From Heterotrichella gracilis (lineage: Eukaryota; Sar; Xanthophyceae; Tribonematales; Xanthonemataceae): 64,000 nucleotides of DNA. The notes beneath the pieces were generated by a model. It had not been told where the DNA came from, did not search any database, and saw only the letters and a program-made list of their open reading frames with translations. The stretch covers positions 1 to 64,000 of the forward strand of contig JAULBX010014426.1 in NCBI GenBank assembly GCA_032358255.1, given 5' to 3'. Position numbers and translations under genes: made by a program. Below, in pieces: positions 24,102 through 36,371 of this stretch (positions are counted from its first letter, which is position 1; each line of letters begins with the position of its first letter).

Positions 24102-27100
24102 TTACCCACTGTCAAAGCGATGCACCATCCGCTGCACGCGGCCTGGTGAGCTGAGCAGGGGCGAACTCCTGGGCGGCAACCGGCTGTCCGCTGCGGTGCC
24201 TTTACTGGACTGCGTTTCTGGGGCGCAGCATGCCGCTGGCCTGGGCGGGCTGCCTATGCCGCTTGCCAAGGTGCTGCAGGAGTTTGGCGGTGAGCTGGGG
24301 CATGCCAAGGCCGGTGGGCTAGGGCTTGCCAAGGAGGATGGTGGGTCTCCAGGGTCGCTGGCGGGCAGCGAGCGCAGGTTGTACCGAGGCGCAGGCTGCG
24401 GTCTGTGTGCCTCTCCAGGGCCACGGGCCTGCTTCGACCTGCTGCCTGCATCCCGCACCAATCGCTGTTTGCCTGCAGGCGCCTGAACAGGGGGTCTGCT
24501 GCTGCTCCCCATGGCGCGAGGGGGCAATGCCTTGGGCTGCGGGGATCCCCGGGCAGACGTGGCGCCCTGTGTTTGTGGGGCCCTGGCAGCCCCCTCATGT
24601 GCGGATTCCGCCTCTGAGGCGGCCCGTGCGGCTGTCTGCGGCACATGCACGTGGCTGCTTGCCGCTGATGGGGCAGGCCGCGCATGGCCCGCTGTCTTTG
24701 CCTGCCTCCGAGGCGCGCGCTGCACTAGGTACCCACCGGGCAGCGCCACAGCCTGGCCACCCACCACGCCTGTGCTCCGCACCAGCTGGTCCCCTCCTGC
24801 CGCCCCCGCCGGTTCACTTCCCTCGTCGCTCCTGCGCCCCGCTGCCACCCAGCTCCGCACCATGGCTGGGTAGGCGACAGCATGGAAGCTCCTGGCGGGC
24901 CTGAAGGCTGCAGCCAGGGCGCACATGACCGCCACATTGGCGGCAAAGAACAGCATGCTGGCCAGCCATACCCAGCGGTGTACCACCCTGCCCCTGAACT
25001 CCAGCGCGTACGCCCACGCCAGCCAGTGCAGCTGTGTCAGCACCCACAGCCCGGCCAGCCACAGCGGCAGCGCCTGCGACAAGGGAGGCATGCATGGTAT
25101 GCAGGTGCCAAAAGGTGTCACATTAACAGGTTGGGCTCCCGCTGATACTCTCCTTAAAGGAGGCCTGTTGTACATTGCAATTCAACCATTTGATGAATTT
25201 CTGTATGAAACTACGATGCCAAAGGGATAGAGTAGCTCACACCCTGAAAAATTTTGCAAAACGTTTTTGAACATTTGTTCCTGAAATACCATTTAAATAG
25301 CTACAGAGTGAAGAAGCATTCACGCAAAGATGAACCCCAGGATGTAAGGACCATTATCTCAGCGCTAACAACTGTAGGCCATGCATTTGTGTCCTGTTAT
25401 TTGTGCAGCAGACATGCACCCCCATTTCCCCTCCCAGCACCCACCCCCACCCACACACTGCGCACCTTCCTCCTCCAGCTTAGGTCTGGCAACGCCAGGG
25501 GCAGCAGGCTGAGGTACCACACAAAGTACTGCGCGGTCACAACCTGTGCGGGCAAAGGGACAGTGAGGCAGGTGGCCCATTACAGGGACAGATCTCCCAC
25601 TGAGTGCAATTTAGAAGGAAATGAATGCAACAACAACATGCAGCTCCTTTTTTTGTGCCTCAGCTCATAACACGCTTCCTGGAATCTGATTTAATTGTCA
25701 GAATAAAGAATTGTTACTTAGTGATTAAACACAGCAGTTTCTGAAATGCCACTGCTAGTCCTGCCAACCTGCATGCTGTTCCCACCCACCTTGTTGAATG
25801 CCACAAATGCCAGCGTCTGCATGAGCAGGCAGAAGGGCAGGTGCGCGTGCAGCCGCACCCCCGCCACACACACCACAGCCAGCTGGAGTAAGGTGGCAAC
25901 CCTGCGGGAGTGGGGCGTAGCAGGTGATTGTGCATATTATGCCGACGTGTTGACCCAAACAATTGGCAATGCAGTCATGGCCAGGCACAAAAGGTATGTA
26001 CCGTGTTGATTTTATGTGCGGTGTGGCAAAAAACGTGGTTGGCATGATGGCATCAAGCACACGAGATGATCCGGAGGGGTCTGCACTGCCTGTGTCAGGG
26101 GCACTGCACATAGCTGGTGCAGAGCTCCCGTTTGTGTGGAGCTACCTCGCCATCATTACGCCTCCTCGTGCGTATATTGTACCATTGGCATGGCGCAATC
26201 CTCACGCGCAGCGCCTCATGCCAGCTGCCCTCACCTCGAGACAATCACCGCTACCGGCATCCCCTGTGCCAAGTACAGCGGGTAGAAGTAGATTGCAAAG
26301 TTGTGCTGCGTGTCGACGCGCGTCAGGTGGTGCAGGTAGGTCTCGGCTAGGAAGGGCCAGCCACACAGCGCGTAGCACAGCGCTGTCAAGGCACCCAGCG
26401 TGGCGCCCGCGCCGATGCACAGGCGGGCGCCGGCACGCCAGTGGATGGTGCGGGCAGCAAATGGGGCAAGTGCCTGCGGGGCGGTGTGTGGCAGGCTGTG
26501 GGTGGGTGCTGCAGCAGCACAGACAAGGGAATTGCCCGTGGCTCACAATGCATCATGCTGGCAGCCTTGAGTCACACTTCTGGCCAGAGTGCTGCTCGAT
26601 CGCTGTGTCTGCAGCCTGTGCAGGTGCTACAACATGCCATTTTGATATGGTTAATTGCACCCACCTGCCACTCCGGCCCCCGCATGACAAACAGCAGCAG
26701 CGGCAGCGCATGTATGACCGGGTACATGCGCCAGTGCACCGCCAGGCCCAGCCAGCAACCCGCCTGTCCCACACCACCTGCAGACAGGGAGGGCAAGGTT
26801 GGCAGGTTGCAGTCGCACAGGCGCGCTTGTGTGCGCAACCTTCCCCACACACACAATCACCCACACACAATGCTCCCCCACATTTTCACACCACACACAC
26901 CCACACACACACACATACACACATCAGGCACATTGCACGGACACGAGTTGCACCTGTGACCAGTGCCCGCAGCATCATGAGCATCATGGCTGCAGTGAGG
27001 ACGTCCGAGGAGCCGCGCGTGGAGATGGTTGCAGTGTAGGGGTTGAACAGCCACACAGCCGCACACGTCATGGCCATCGCTCCCCCTGACGGCAGGGTGC

Positions 27101-27848
27101 GCCGCACCAGCCAGTGGGTGAGCCTGGGGAGCGAACAGGCCAGGGGTGAGCATGCGTCCACCAGCGCCATGCTAAAGTGCCCATGGAAAAAAAGCATTGC
27201 ATCCAATGCATTGCATGGTGCTTGGGCACATGAAGCTGGTGAGAAATAGGGGAAGTGTGTGTGTCAATACGTCATACATGTGCCATGCATGATACACGGC
27301 ATGCACATTTGTTGATGTGTTGCATGCATATGGCCCCTGTGAGCATGCCTCACCACGCCACCAGCAGGTCAGCCGCTGAGAAGAGCGCCTTGCCCCACGC
27401 ATGGTGCAGCCACACATTGGGCAGCAGCAGGTATGCCAGCAGGGGGGAGTAGCGGTAGCCGGAGCGCCTGAGGGGAAGGGAGGGCTGTTGCTTACATGAC
27501 ATGCAGCCGGTGTGTAGACCACATGACACACTGTGTACATACACCATTAGCTGCAAATGCATGGCATCACGCAGGCACAGAATGCAACACACTGCACCAT
27601 CTGCATGAGCGCATTGCACCCCTTCCCCGGCGTACGCACATGAATGGCGACTCCCCCTGGGCCACATGCCTGGCGCCATCCGTGTACACCGTGTAGTCGA
27701 TGTCTGTGTACTTGACAGGCCCATGGGCATCCTGCCACCCAGCCCACACAATCAGCGCCACGCGCACACACCCAGCAGCACCCAGCAGCTGGCGCAGGGT
27801 CACTCCAGGGGGCACCAAAGGGGCCAGCGTGCAGCTCTTTCCCACCAT
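24102..27848 (-). CDS. PIGM: GPI mannosyltransferase I catalytic subunit (PIG-M)
   Basis: Eight exons close in phase (668 aa): 27848-27640, 27467-27354, 27123-26954, 26777-26665, 26473-26235, 25901-25790, 25543-25466 and 25073-24102 (TAA). PIG-M adds the first alpha-1,4-mannose to GlcN-PI in the ER lumen. Family motifs run in order: [17 protein letters not shown] (luminal acidic motif near residue 45), [63 protein letters not shown], and [17 protein letters not shown]. Several hydrophobic helices are present. Human PIG-M is about 420 aa; this one has an extra C-terminal tail of roughly 270 residues rich in Pro, Ser and Ala, all in the last exon. The start is the ATG at 27848, 90 bases after the PIG-H stop; translation could also be continuous with PIG-H if a short intron is removed. 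Confidence 0.9.
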
Positions 27849-27937
27849 GGGCCCGCGGTGGTGCACCCACAGATTGCTGTGCTGCAGACTAGCAGCGGCT
27901 GTTTGCTGTTGGCACCGACTGCTAGGGTCCTGGCTGC

Positions 27938-28471
27938 TCACCCCTGTTGAGTGCGCAGCTTGAGCGCCTCTCTGCAGGCGTGGTAGGCGGGCAGCAGCTG
28001 CTGTAGGCACGGCAGCAGGTGTGGAAAGGCCACCACCAGCCCCGCCTGGCCGTGCAGCACCAGCCCCAGGTAGTAGTGCACGCTGGTGCAGGTCACGCCC
28101 TGCGAGTGTGGGACAAAGGATGTGCGTGAAGGAGGGTAGGAGATCCAGCAGGTGGAGGGAATACCTTGGAAGACCCTTGTGCAACACGGGCAAGTGAGCA
28201 TGCAGCACCTGCAACAGCAAAGCGAGCAATGGCCAACAGCTGGCGTACGCACACGCAGACCCACCTCGTTGATAAGCACATCTTCTATGTCGTGCAGTGC
28301 TATTGTCCTGCTTGACTGCCAGCCACAGCAGCGCCTGGTGGTCAAGGTCACCTCCCCCCCCTCCACTGCCAGGCCTTCAGATGCCACACACACAGCCCAC
28401 CGCCACGCCAGCAGCCCAGCACACACAGCAAGCAGCCAAGTGGGTGGTAAAGCACTGACAGGGAAGAGTGC
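27938..28471 (-). CDS. PIGH: GPI-GlcNAc transferase subunit PIG-H (5' end missing)
   Basis: Two exons are clear: 28471-28265 and 28099-27938 (TGA), in phase, 122 aa. PIG-H is a subunit of the ER complex that transfers GlcNAc to phosphatidylinositol, the first GPI-anchor step. The signature is IALHDIEDVLINE, interrupted by the intron after Glu, followed by VHYYLGLVLHGQAGLVVAF and LLPAYHACREAL, matching the family's conserved C-terminal domain. A hydrophobic stretch (WLLAVCAGLLAWRWAVCV) before it is the membrane segment. The frame stays open upstream to about 28522 but only a TTG is found, so the first exon lies further upstream and was not identified. The stop sits in a GGGGTGAGC context that also resembles a splice donor. 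PIG-M follows on the same strand. Confidence 0.85.
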   Translation of the reverse strand, partial: ALFPVSALPPTWLLAVCAGLLAWRWAVCVASEGLAVEGGEVTLTTRRCCGWQSSRTIALHDIEDVLINEVGLRVRTPAVGHCSLCCCRCCMLTCPCCTRVFQGIPSTCWISYPPSRTSFVPHSQGVTCTSVHYYLGLVLHGQAGLVVAFPHLLPCLQQLLPAYHACREALKLRTQQG

Positions 28472-30409
28472 CTGCAGGTCAGTGCATGCATCAGCACTGC
28501 GACTGGAGAAATACTCCCCCAAGGGTGTTTGGTGAGCCAGCAGCAGCCATGTTACCCGTGTGGACTGTCAGAACGATGCAAACTTGGAAGAGGGAGCAAG
28601 TTGGCAAAATAAGAAGAGTGTCCGTAAGGCATGGGAAGGGTGCCTGTTCAGTCCCATATGGGCACAGACGCCAGGCATGCGAACCTTCAAGCCGTATCAT
28701 ACAGCTGTATCACAACGACACCTTATGGGCGATTTACAAACCCACTGAGAAGTCAACCTCGTGTCCAAGAAAGGAAAATCGTATGCATCTTCCACATAGG
28801 TAGGGCGTGCACCAGCGTACCTGGTGCATGCATGCATATGGGAGTCAACGTGAAGTCGAACACCAAACTGTTCTCAGAGGAGTCATGTGCAGGAACTGCA
28901 CGCCAAACATCACACCTTCAAGCAGTAAGAACAGACAACCAGAGCGCCACCAACGTGAACCAGCCGTTGCCGCCCACTTCCCGTGTGCCCGTTGACCGTG
29001 AACCGCATAGAAACGAAAGACAGCCGATGCAACGCCGCAATGATGACCTGACGCAAAATTATAAGCCCACACTAGCGAGATTATCGGGATGGTTCTCCGC
29101 GTGTATCTACAAGTACTGCGAAGGGGCCCAGTCAAACAGCCACTGGCTCTGTTTGAAATTCCTTTGAAACCCTAAGCAAGGGTTCCCCTGTTGGACAGTA
29201 ATTCTAATTTGCTAAAGAAAGAAAAGAAAAGAAAAGAAAACAGACGCCAAAGGCGTAAAGCTGAATTTTGATGCATCATGCGACCTGTGACCAGGAGGAC
29301 TAATACATCACGATATGATATGTTAAAGTCCTCCTGCTGTGACAGGCAAAAAAGCAAGTGCAAGGCTTTCAAAACGCAGATCCGCCCTAAAAAGCTTCAG
29401 GCTTGAGGCCTCATGGTTGATGAGCGCGCGCCCTTGGCCCAGGCCATTTGAAGTGTCCAGCGCTGCAATGTTATACCATGGCATACTGCTGCAATATAAA
29501 TATGCGGAAGCCACGTCTTCTTGCTATATGCACCTATCAGCTGTGGCAGCGTTCAGCAGCCTAGATTGACAAACCACATATGTGCACGATTTACAGAATA
29601 CCGCAAGCAGCCGCAACTTGGTGCCCTGCTGCCAGCTGGCACAAGGGCAAAACTTTCAGGCTTGTTCACCCAAACTCTATTCCAGTCAACATGGTGTCTG
29701 TGCATCAAAGGTACATTGGTATTGGGGTACTATTGCAACCCAAATGCAGCAGCCAGGAGTGCATCATACTGTTTTCAAAATTGCAGGTGCACAACCTCCT
29801 AGTGTTATTCAAATTGCAACAGGTGGGTCAGCTGCACATTGCTCAGGGGTGAGGCCCTGTTTGCAATCAATGTCTGTACATACCATGCCAACACGTGCAC
29901 CCTCCGGCGTCACCCTACAGCCATCAGCAAACCACACACACTTCTATGGTGCAATATTCAAGGCTGATACCAGTTGGTGCCAACACACACAAGTAGTACA
30001 TACAACTGGAAAAGGAGGCAAAATTTCTGGCTGAATGGCAAAAGAAAGCAACTTTGGAAATCATTCATCATGATCCGTTGAAGGCCTTTTTCAAACAACA
30101 AAATCCATTGTGGTGATACATTATTCAGTAGCAAAAAGGGGGTAGATAGGCCTAGGGTTGCATGGGCTGACTGGACCCAGAAGGTCCTTGGATCACGCAA
30201 GATCAACGAATGAAAGCAACACTGCCAGGATGTAACTGCGTGGCACCTCTTCAACGAAATTCACTGCTACTTTGGCTGTACTACTGGACTGCATGGCCCA
30301 CAAAACTACCATCACATGCCGCACCAAAAAGGGAGGTGCATCACCGCTCCCGATGTGACGCAGCACGTATCTCCTGCACTGCGCTGCACCTGCCCCTGCT
30401 CCTGCCCCG
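28472..30409. other. Intergenic region with a hairpin/AAAAG repeat
   Basis: It should contain the 5' exon and promoter of PIG-H (right of 28471) and the 3' flank of the R-SNARE gene. A dispersed repeat lies at about 29216-29260. Otherwise no gene was recognised. Confidence 0.4.
29216..29260 (+). repeat. Dispersed repeat: AAAAG run plus ACGCCAAAGGCGT hairpin
   Basis: A GAAAA microsatellite runs into AACAGACGCCAAAGGCGT. The same 35-base block occurs in opposite orientation at about 49908-49944. The palindrome ACGCC-AAA-GGCGT can form a hairpin. It is probably the end of a dispersed short element. Confidence 0.7.
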
Positions 30410-31508
30410 TCACGTGAAGTGCGTGACGATCGGGATGACGATGTAGGAGATGATGGTCAGCACCAGGAGGCCGACGATGCACTTCAACTGCGGAGAGCAC
30501 ACATCCCACTGTTATATTGCAATAACATGGCCAGGTCGTACTACCACATCTTCCCGGTCACATGTAGATTTGAGGTACTAGGCAATCTCGCCTAAGATCA
30601 CTGCATGAATCAGATCCCCGCACCTTAAAATTCCTCCACCACATTTTGTGCTTGATGTCTTCACTTTTCCTCTCAAAGACTTGGGCAGTCGTGATCATTT
30701 GCCCTGCAGGTACCAGGTAAAAGCTTCTTTATTACACACACTGCACGCACTGCAGCTGTAAGTGTCCTTGCCTGCACCCACCTTGCTGCCCATCCAGCCG
30801 CTCAATGCTTTCCGTATTTGCCAGTATGATGTTGATGTTCTTGGTCATCACCTCCTGCACCTCGGCCAGCTTGCTCTCTGCTGCCCGCACGCGGATCTGT
30901 GGTGCATCTGCTGCACCCTCGTACTTCCGAGACATCTGCACCAACGTGCACAGGTGATGCACAGCTGGGGTTGAGGGTATAGCGTGCACGCATACTGTTT
31001 GCCGTGAGGCCCTGCTGGGATGGTGTGGTGGTGGGTACTGTGCAGCTGTCACCGTGTGGTACAGGTGTGTGCACCACGGCAGCAGCAGCACACTCACCAC
31101 TGCTTTGCACATGGCCAATGCACACTCCCAGTTTGGCTCATACCTGTGCTAGCCACCCTTGACACGCCTTGTTCAGCTGACCACTGGTCTGTGCACTCAT
31201 GGCAAACTCCTTTGGCACATATTTATGAACATTTGCCCGCAGCTCCGCCAGCATCTGGAGCGCGTGCTCCCGCGGGAAGTTGGGCACGCACAGCACTGCG
31301 CCACCAGGCAGGGGGTGTCCAGTTATACCCGGCGCAGCGGCTATAACAACCTGATAATACAACAGCATTGCCAGTGCTTACCGGAAAACACGTCATAGTC
31401 GCCAGAGAATATGTGGAAAGTACCGGTTTGGTCATCCACTGTGACTGTCAGCTGCATGTTGGCGCCTATCCGGCCACTCCGCAGGACGAGGCCTAGCAGG
31501 TTGGTTGC
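30410..31508 (-). CDS. Longin-type R-SNARE (VAMP-like), 5' end unresolved
   Basis: Five exons close in phase (211 aa visible): 31508-31382, 31340-31144, 30935-30782, 30703-30624 and 30487-30410 (TGA). The C-terminal half fits VAMP7-class SNAREs: coiled-coil LAEVQEVMTKNINIILANTE, then QMITTAQVFERKSEDIKHK, MWWRNFK, and a tail anchor (IVGLLVLTIISYIVIPIV) ending four residues before the stop. It should sit in an endomembrane with its coil in the cytosol. The first two visible exons fit a divergent longin domain (GGAVLCVPNFPREHALQML) less clearly. The position of the zero-layer Arg is Asn here (ILANTE where relatives have a V/I-L-x-R-G-E type sequence). The N-terminal exon(s) lie right of 31508 and were not found. 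Confidence 0.78.
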
Positions 31509-32817
31509 CTGGGCAGTGAACAAGCAGTATACAATATTAATTATTTCTGTGGAAAATGTTGCACGCAAAACCATTTGCAACAAGCTGGCAGCGAGTCACG
31601 TGTGGCGCCACCCTTGCAGTCCCACAGTGCGGGCGTTTCCTGTGTCTGAACAATGTGCACACAGACATTGCATGCTCACATGTGCGGTGCTAGGGCCTTC
31701 TACTGGGTCAGAAGCCAGAAGCAAGCCATCATTGAACCTTGAGTAGCAGCACAACCTGATTTTCTTCTGTGCCTGCAGCGCCAACAAGTTCTTGTACACT
31801 GGCTTTTCACAACAATTCAGTGGTTGGCGAACAAACACGCTGGCACATACCATTGCAGTAACGAGGGTGCTTGGTACCAATCAATTGTATTGGGCAGCGT
31901 TGCAGTGGGCAGCCTAGCGATATGCTTGCTGAGGACCCAACTGTGGCAGAAGCCACTTTGCACTGACACCAGCGGATTTATCCCACACCAAAGGGTTGTC
32001 AAATGCTGAAAAGGGTTACCAGTGAACCGCCATTTGTCGCAAACTGTCGTGCAGACGTACAGTGTACAGGCAATCGCCCTGTCCGCAATTGTGATCAACG
32101 TGGGAATTAGGCAGAAGCAAAAAACAACCGAAGCTGTATCGTATTGTCAACTGGTCAACTGGGCCAATGTTCGTGTGCAAGCAAGACAACTTCAACTGGT
32201 GCAAAGGGTTGGAGCCTCCACGGTGTTTCGCCAGCCATGGTCCAAGGTTGGTGCGCGTATACATTTATATGCATGCATTGGGCTCAAGGGGAGCACAAGT
32301 GATAAAGCAAAAGCCTTTGATGGGCGAATTGCTGGTCAGTTGCTCCAACTTATTCCAGGCCGCACTCTTGCTCGAACAATGTTTTCTCCCGGGCTGCACA
32401 AAGTCGTCAAAGGGTGCTCTGTCAAGAGTGTTCCAACTTTTAGTTGCGCGAGGTGCCACTGGGCAGCTTTTGAACCTTCGCCGAAGGCTTCGGGGCACTG
32501 GTGTGGTCAACGTTGGCGTGCCGCACTCTTCACCAACGCTGCTGCGTTCTTGTCTTCCAGCTGCGCTGTTGTAAACATATTCTTTGCACTGTCGCCCTGA
32601 CACCAGCTGCTGCAACCTAATGACATCAAGACCATAGAACAAGATGGGTGCCCGACTGGCATGGTTCTGGAGCGTGTACACCCTCTGAGTGAAGCTCTCC
32701 TGCAAGGCAGCTGTTGCAAACCTCCTGCGTGCAAGCTTTCACCCAAATATATTGTGCTCGTTTGCCTGTTGAGGACAGCCAGTCTTCAGACCCACTGCTT
32801 TTCGGCGTAGCACAGCC
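31509..32817. other. Divergent intergenic region
   Basis: It lies between the minus-strand R-SNARE and the plus-strand SKA3 gene. It should hold the missing SNARE exon(s) and both promoters. Short open frames here show no recognisable domain. Confidence 0.4.
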
Positions 32818-35637
32818 ATGGCACACAAAAGTGGTTCCGGGGACTTGAAGAAAACCCTGTTCAACTTTGGGGGACAGCTGCAAATATTCGTTACTCAGCT
32901 GGACAACAACATATCAGCCTTGAAGCGCAACGTGGAGTCAAAGCACGGCGCAAGTAAGCAGCACTTGAGACTGCCAACTCACTGATAGACAGCCAGGGTG
33001 CAGCACTGAGCCACCCTATCTGTTACAGGTTCCTCAGGCTTCCAGCACTGCCTTGACGAGTTTGGGAATGACATACAAGCCCTGGAGGGTAGCCTGGAGC
33101 GGCTGGAGGCAGTGACCATCGATGCCATATCCTTGGAGGTAACTATGTGGACAAAAACAAACTACACTGGTGACAGCCTGTTGCAAACTATGCCCTGATG
33201 CTTGCATCTTTTGCACCTTGTACAGGAGCTTCTTGGCCACTGCAAGGCGGTCCATGAGCAGCACCGTGCTGGTGTGGAATTGCTTCAAGAGCACCTGGAG
33301 CAGTATGGGCTCAAACAGGTGGTGCCAATGCAGCACCAGTCAGCAGCTGACAGTCAGAGCGACGGGTCAGGTATTGTGTCACGCCCGCCACCCTTGACAG
33401 TATGGTCTGTTGTCTCAGGTTGTTTCATGTACTCACGCCAATGCACTGCTTGCAGCTGATTCTGAAGCTTCTGCGCCAGGGGAGCAACCCTCAGATGAGA
33501 CTGTAGAGCCAGATGTGCTAACCTCACTCACCAACCTGAATATTGAGCACTCAGGGCATCAAACTGCGTCAAAGGCAAAGGATGGCAGTGACCCTGATTG
33601 GCGCCACAAGCCAGAGCCGTACAGCCAAAACACAACTCCAATGTCCATGTCATCTGATGACTTCTCCATCAACGAGTCCATCAGGTTGGTGGTGCGATGT
33701 GTTGCTTGCTAGGGCTGGGCCTGAGGTAATGCCTTGCTCATGCCTTCATGTGCTCATTTCAGGCAAATGCAAGCCAAGTATGGCGTGGCATCCAGTTACT
33801 CTCCATTGGCTATGGATTCAGCGGTCAGTGCGCCGGCGTCACATCAGGCACCCACGCCCATGGTTGCAAATCGGAGTCACCCAATGCCTCAGCACACACC
33901 AGGTACAATCATTACCAAACCGGTTGGGTAATCCGTCCAATGCTAGGATTTCTGGTGCTTTTCAATTCTCAGGGCACCACTTCCTTTTGGCATGTTTGCA
34001 CACAAGTGATTTTTGGTGCCGCAGGAGAGAGGACCCCTCAGCAATCCGAATTCCAGCACACACCAGGGCTGGCTCCCCCAGGCAGCGCCTACCTGGACCG
34101 CTTCAAAAACAAGTACCCTCACACGGTGGCATCCGTCCAGAAACTGCACAGGGAAAGGGGCAACGTGCTTGGAGCTGATGCCGGTGCTGATGCTGAGGCT
34201 GGCAACTTCAGCTTCCCCGTCCTGGCGTACAATGATGCACCGCAGCCCCATGATGCCCCACCAGTCAGGGACGTCATGCCCAGGGCTGCTCTCCAGTTTG
34301 ACCAAGAGGACAGCACAATGGAGCTGTACCACCAGCTGATCAAGACCAGGGCGCCATCCCCCCATGCTGCGGCGCCACCACATGCGAAGCGCGTGCCCGA
34401 GCTGCTGACCCCCTGTGCAGAGGCTGCTGGCCCCACCCCGCCATCCCTGGAGCTGTCACCCAACACTGCGCAGCTGGTGTCGCGCGTGTTTGGGTCCTCC
34501 GGCCTCACCAACGCCAGCATCATGAACAACGCGGTGTCCACAGGCAGCAAGGATGTGCTGAGCAAGTACGCCAGCAATGATGCGCAGGCCTGCTCCACGG
34601 GCAGCAGGGAGCTTCTGCACAAGTATGGCAGTGCCAGCACTGATTCAGGGAGCCAGCAGTCCAATGGGTGCATGTCTCAGATGAGAGAGGAGATCACACA
34701 GAAGTACACGCAGCACAGCTTCAATGCGCGCGCTGTTGGACCATCATCGGGTATGTTGGGTCCATTGGTGCACATTCAGCAGCATGGTGCGCATCGTGCG
34801 CAATAATTGAGCCCTGCTGCCCTGTGCGACTTGACTATCCCTGTGTCCTCGCTGCCAATGGCCATTTGCCTTCTCACTGCTGGTGATTCCTGGTGCAGGT
34901 GTGGCCACCAGTACTGCGCCAGATGCTGAGCCATTCAGCTTTGGCCCGTCAATCTCCAGTATGCGGCAGCATGCACGCGCCACTGCAAGTGGGTTGCCCC
35001 CAACGGCGGTCCTGGCTGGCACAGGAGCCACCACGTCCATGCAGGCCATGCCTGCTGCACATATGGAAGTGCAGGGAATGGCATCACCACAAGCATCACA
35101 TGGCAGTGGGCAATCCTCACAGAACCAGCCTGTTGATTACCAGCTGGTTCCACCTTCCATTACAGAGCAGGTGGGACACATGTTTCATGCTGAAGCCAGG
35201 GAGTCGCTGTTGCGCATGCTTGAATTACTGACAAATCACTGTGACATTGCCCAGGAGTACAAGACCTTGCCCTCATTTTGCCAGGCGCAGCTGTCCCATG
35301 CCGACATATCAGAGGCCGTTGGCCAGATACACAGCCTGGCATTGGCAGGCATGGATGGCGGCACCAGCAACCCAGGTAGGCAACGCAATGGCCAGTTCCT
35401 GTTGCCAACCCTGCTAGCTTTCAGGGTTCAGCCCACGTGGGACTTGTCAGCCATTGTGCTAGCCATGTCACTGTGTGCATTATTGCTGCAGGCGTGACCC
35501 TGGATGAGCTATCTACCAGCAGCCTGGGTGCCAAGAGCAAGGTGATCATGAACTGCCTGGTCAAGCTGGGCAAGGCAAACCTGAGGGCACAATACGGGAA
35601 AACAACCACATACCATTTATCCTACTCGGCAGCATGA
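32818..35637 (+). CDS. SKA3: Spindle and kinetochore-associated protein 3 (SKA3-like), 702 aa
   Basis: Eight exons close in phase: 32818-32953, 33029-33138, 33226-33370, 33456-33684, 33763-33902, 34025-34750, 34899-35375 and 35492-35637 (TGA). The start ATG follows CACAGCC. The N-terminal 130 residues match the SKA3 coiled-coil pattern: TLFNFGGQLQIFVTQLD, DEFGNDIQALEGSLERLE, SLEELLGHCKAVHEQH, then LLQEHLEQYGLKQ. This part assembles with SKA1 and SKA2 at outer kinetochores and supports microtubule attachment. A long low-complexity middle follows, with repeats of the type GSKDVLSKYAS / GSRELLHKYGS / EEITQKYTQ, probably phosphorylated. The C-terminal 170 residues (VDYQLVPPSITEQVGHMF to TTTYHLSYS) are folded and conserved in plant-type SKA3. 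It is divergent from the R-SNARE gene. The call rests on the N-terminal pattern and C-terminal layout. Confidence 0.75.
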
Positions 35638-36371
35638 GCATTGATTTGTGGGCGCAGCAAGTTTTGGCTACAAGCACTGAGGCATGATTGCAAGCCTTTT
35701 GAGTGAACACATTGAGATTCCAGCCCACAAAACTGGCAGCTTGCATGGGGCACAGGATTACATCGGGCACTTTTGTAGCCCACCACTGTTTGTTGGATGG
35801 AACACTTCATCACAACTCAGTGTCGCATGTTACACGTGGTTTTCCTTTGCAGAAAACTGTAACAATTTCATGGGTATACCCACACAGATGCTGGCTGTAC
35901 AGTGTTGAAGTTTCAATGAATGCTGCCACCCCTGGGAGCCCTGCTCCATCTACCAGTACTGGTAGTGCACATTTCAGGCAATGGTGCCACCAAGCCTACA
36001 AGCTGCGGATCAAGGCCTTGTAAAAACATACTTGACTCCTGAGAACTTCAAGCATACAGGACGCATGCTGCTGCTGCATGGTGGGTGCATGTGGTATCGA
36101 GTGGAAAATCAGCACGGCAAATTCTTCTATATAATAGTACACCACATTCAATTTGTTTAATACCCCCGAACAGTTTAATCATGAATAAAAAGGAGCGCAC
36201 AATAGTAGAATAAGTTCAGCGTGATTGTCCTTATGCCATAACTTGTATATGCCTGTGTACGCATGTGCGCTGTAACCATCGAGCAACTTGTCAAGAGCGC
36301 TCAATTATTTGCCCCTCTGCAGCTTGTTCAAGGTGGGCAAAAGTCCCCAGCATGGCCTGCCACGGCAACGT
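35638..36371. other. Convergent 3' region of SKA3 and the exonuclease
   Basis: It holds the 3' UTRs of the two flanking genes. TGTAA at 35858-35862, about 220 bases after the SKA3 stop, is a candidate poly(A) signal. Nothing else was recognised. Confidence 0.4.

Noticed and set aside
24326-24904. Plus-strand frames of up to 190 codons
   Set aside because: They are antisense shadows of the last PIG-M exon.
25963-27039. 358-codon plus-strand frame
   Set aside because: It lies over PIG-M exons and introns on the opposite strand and has no family motifs.
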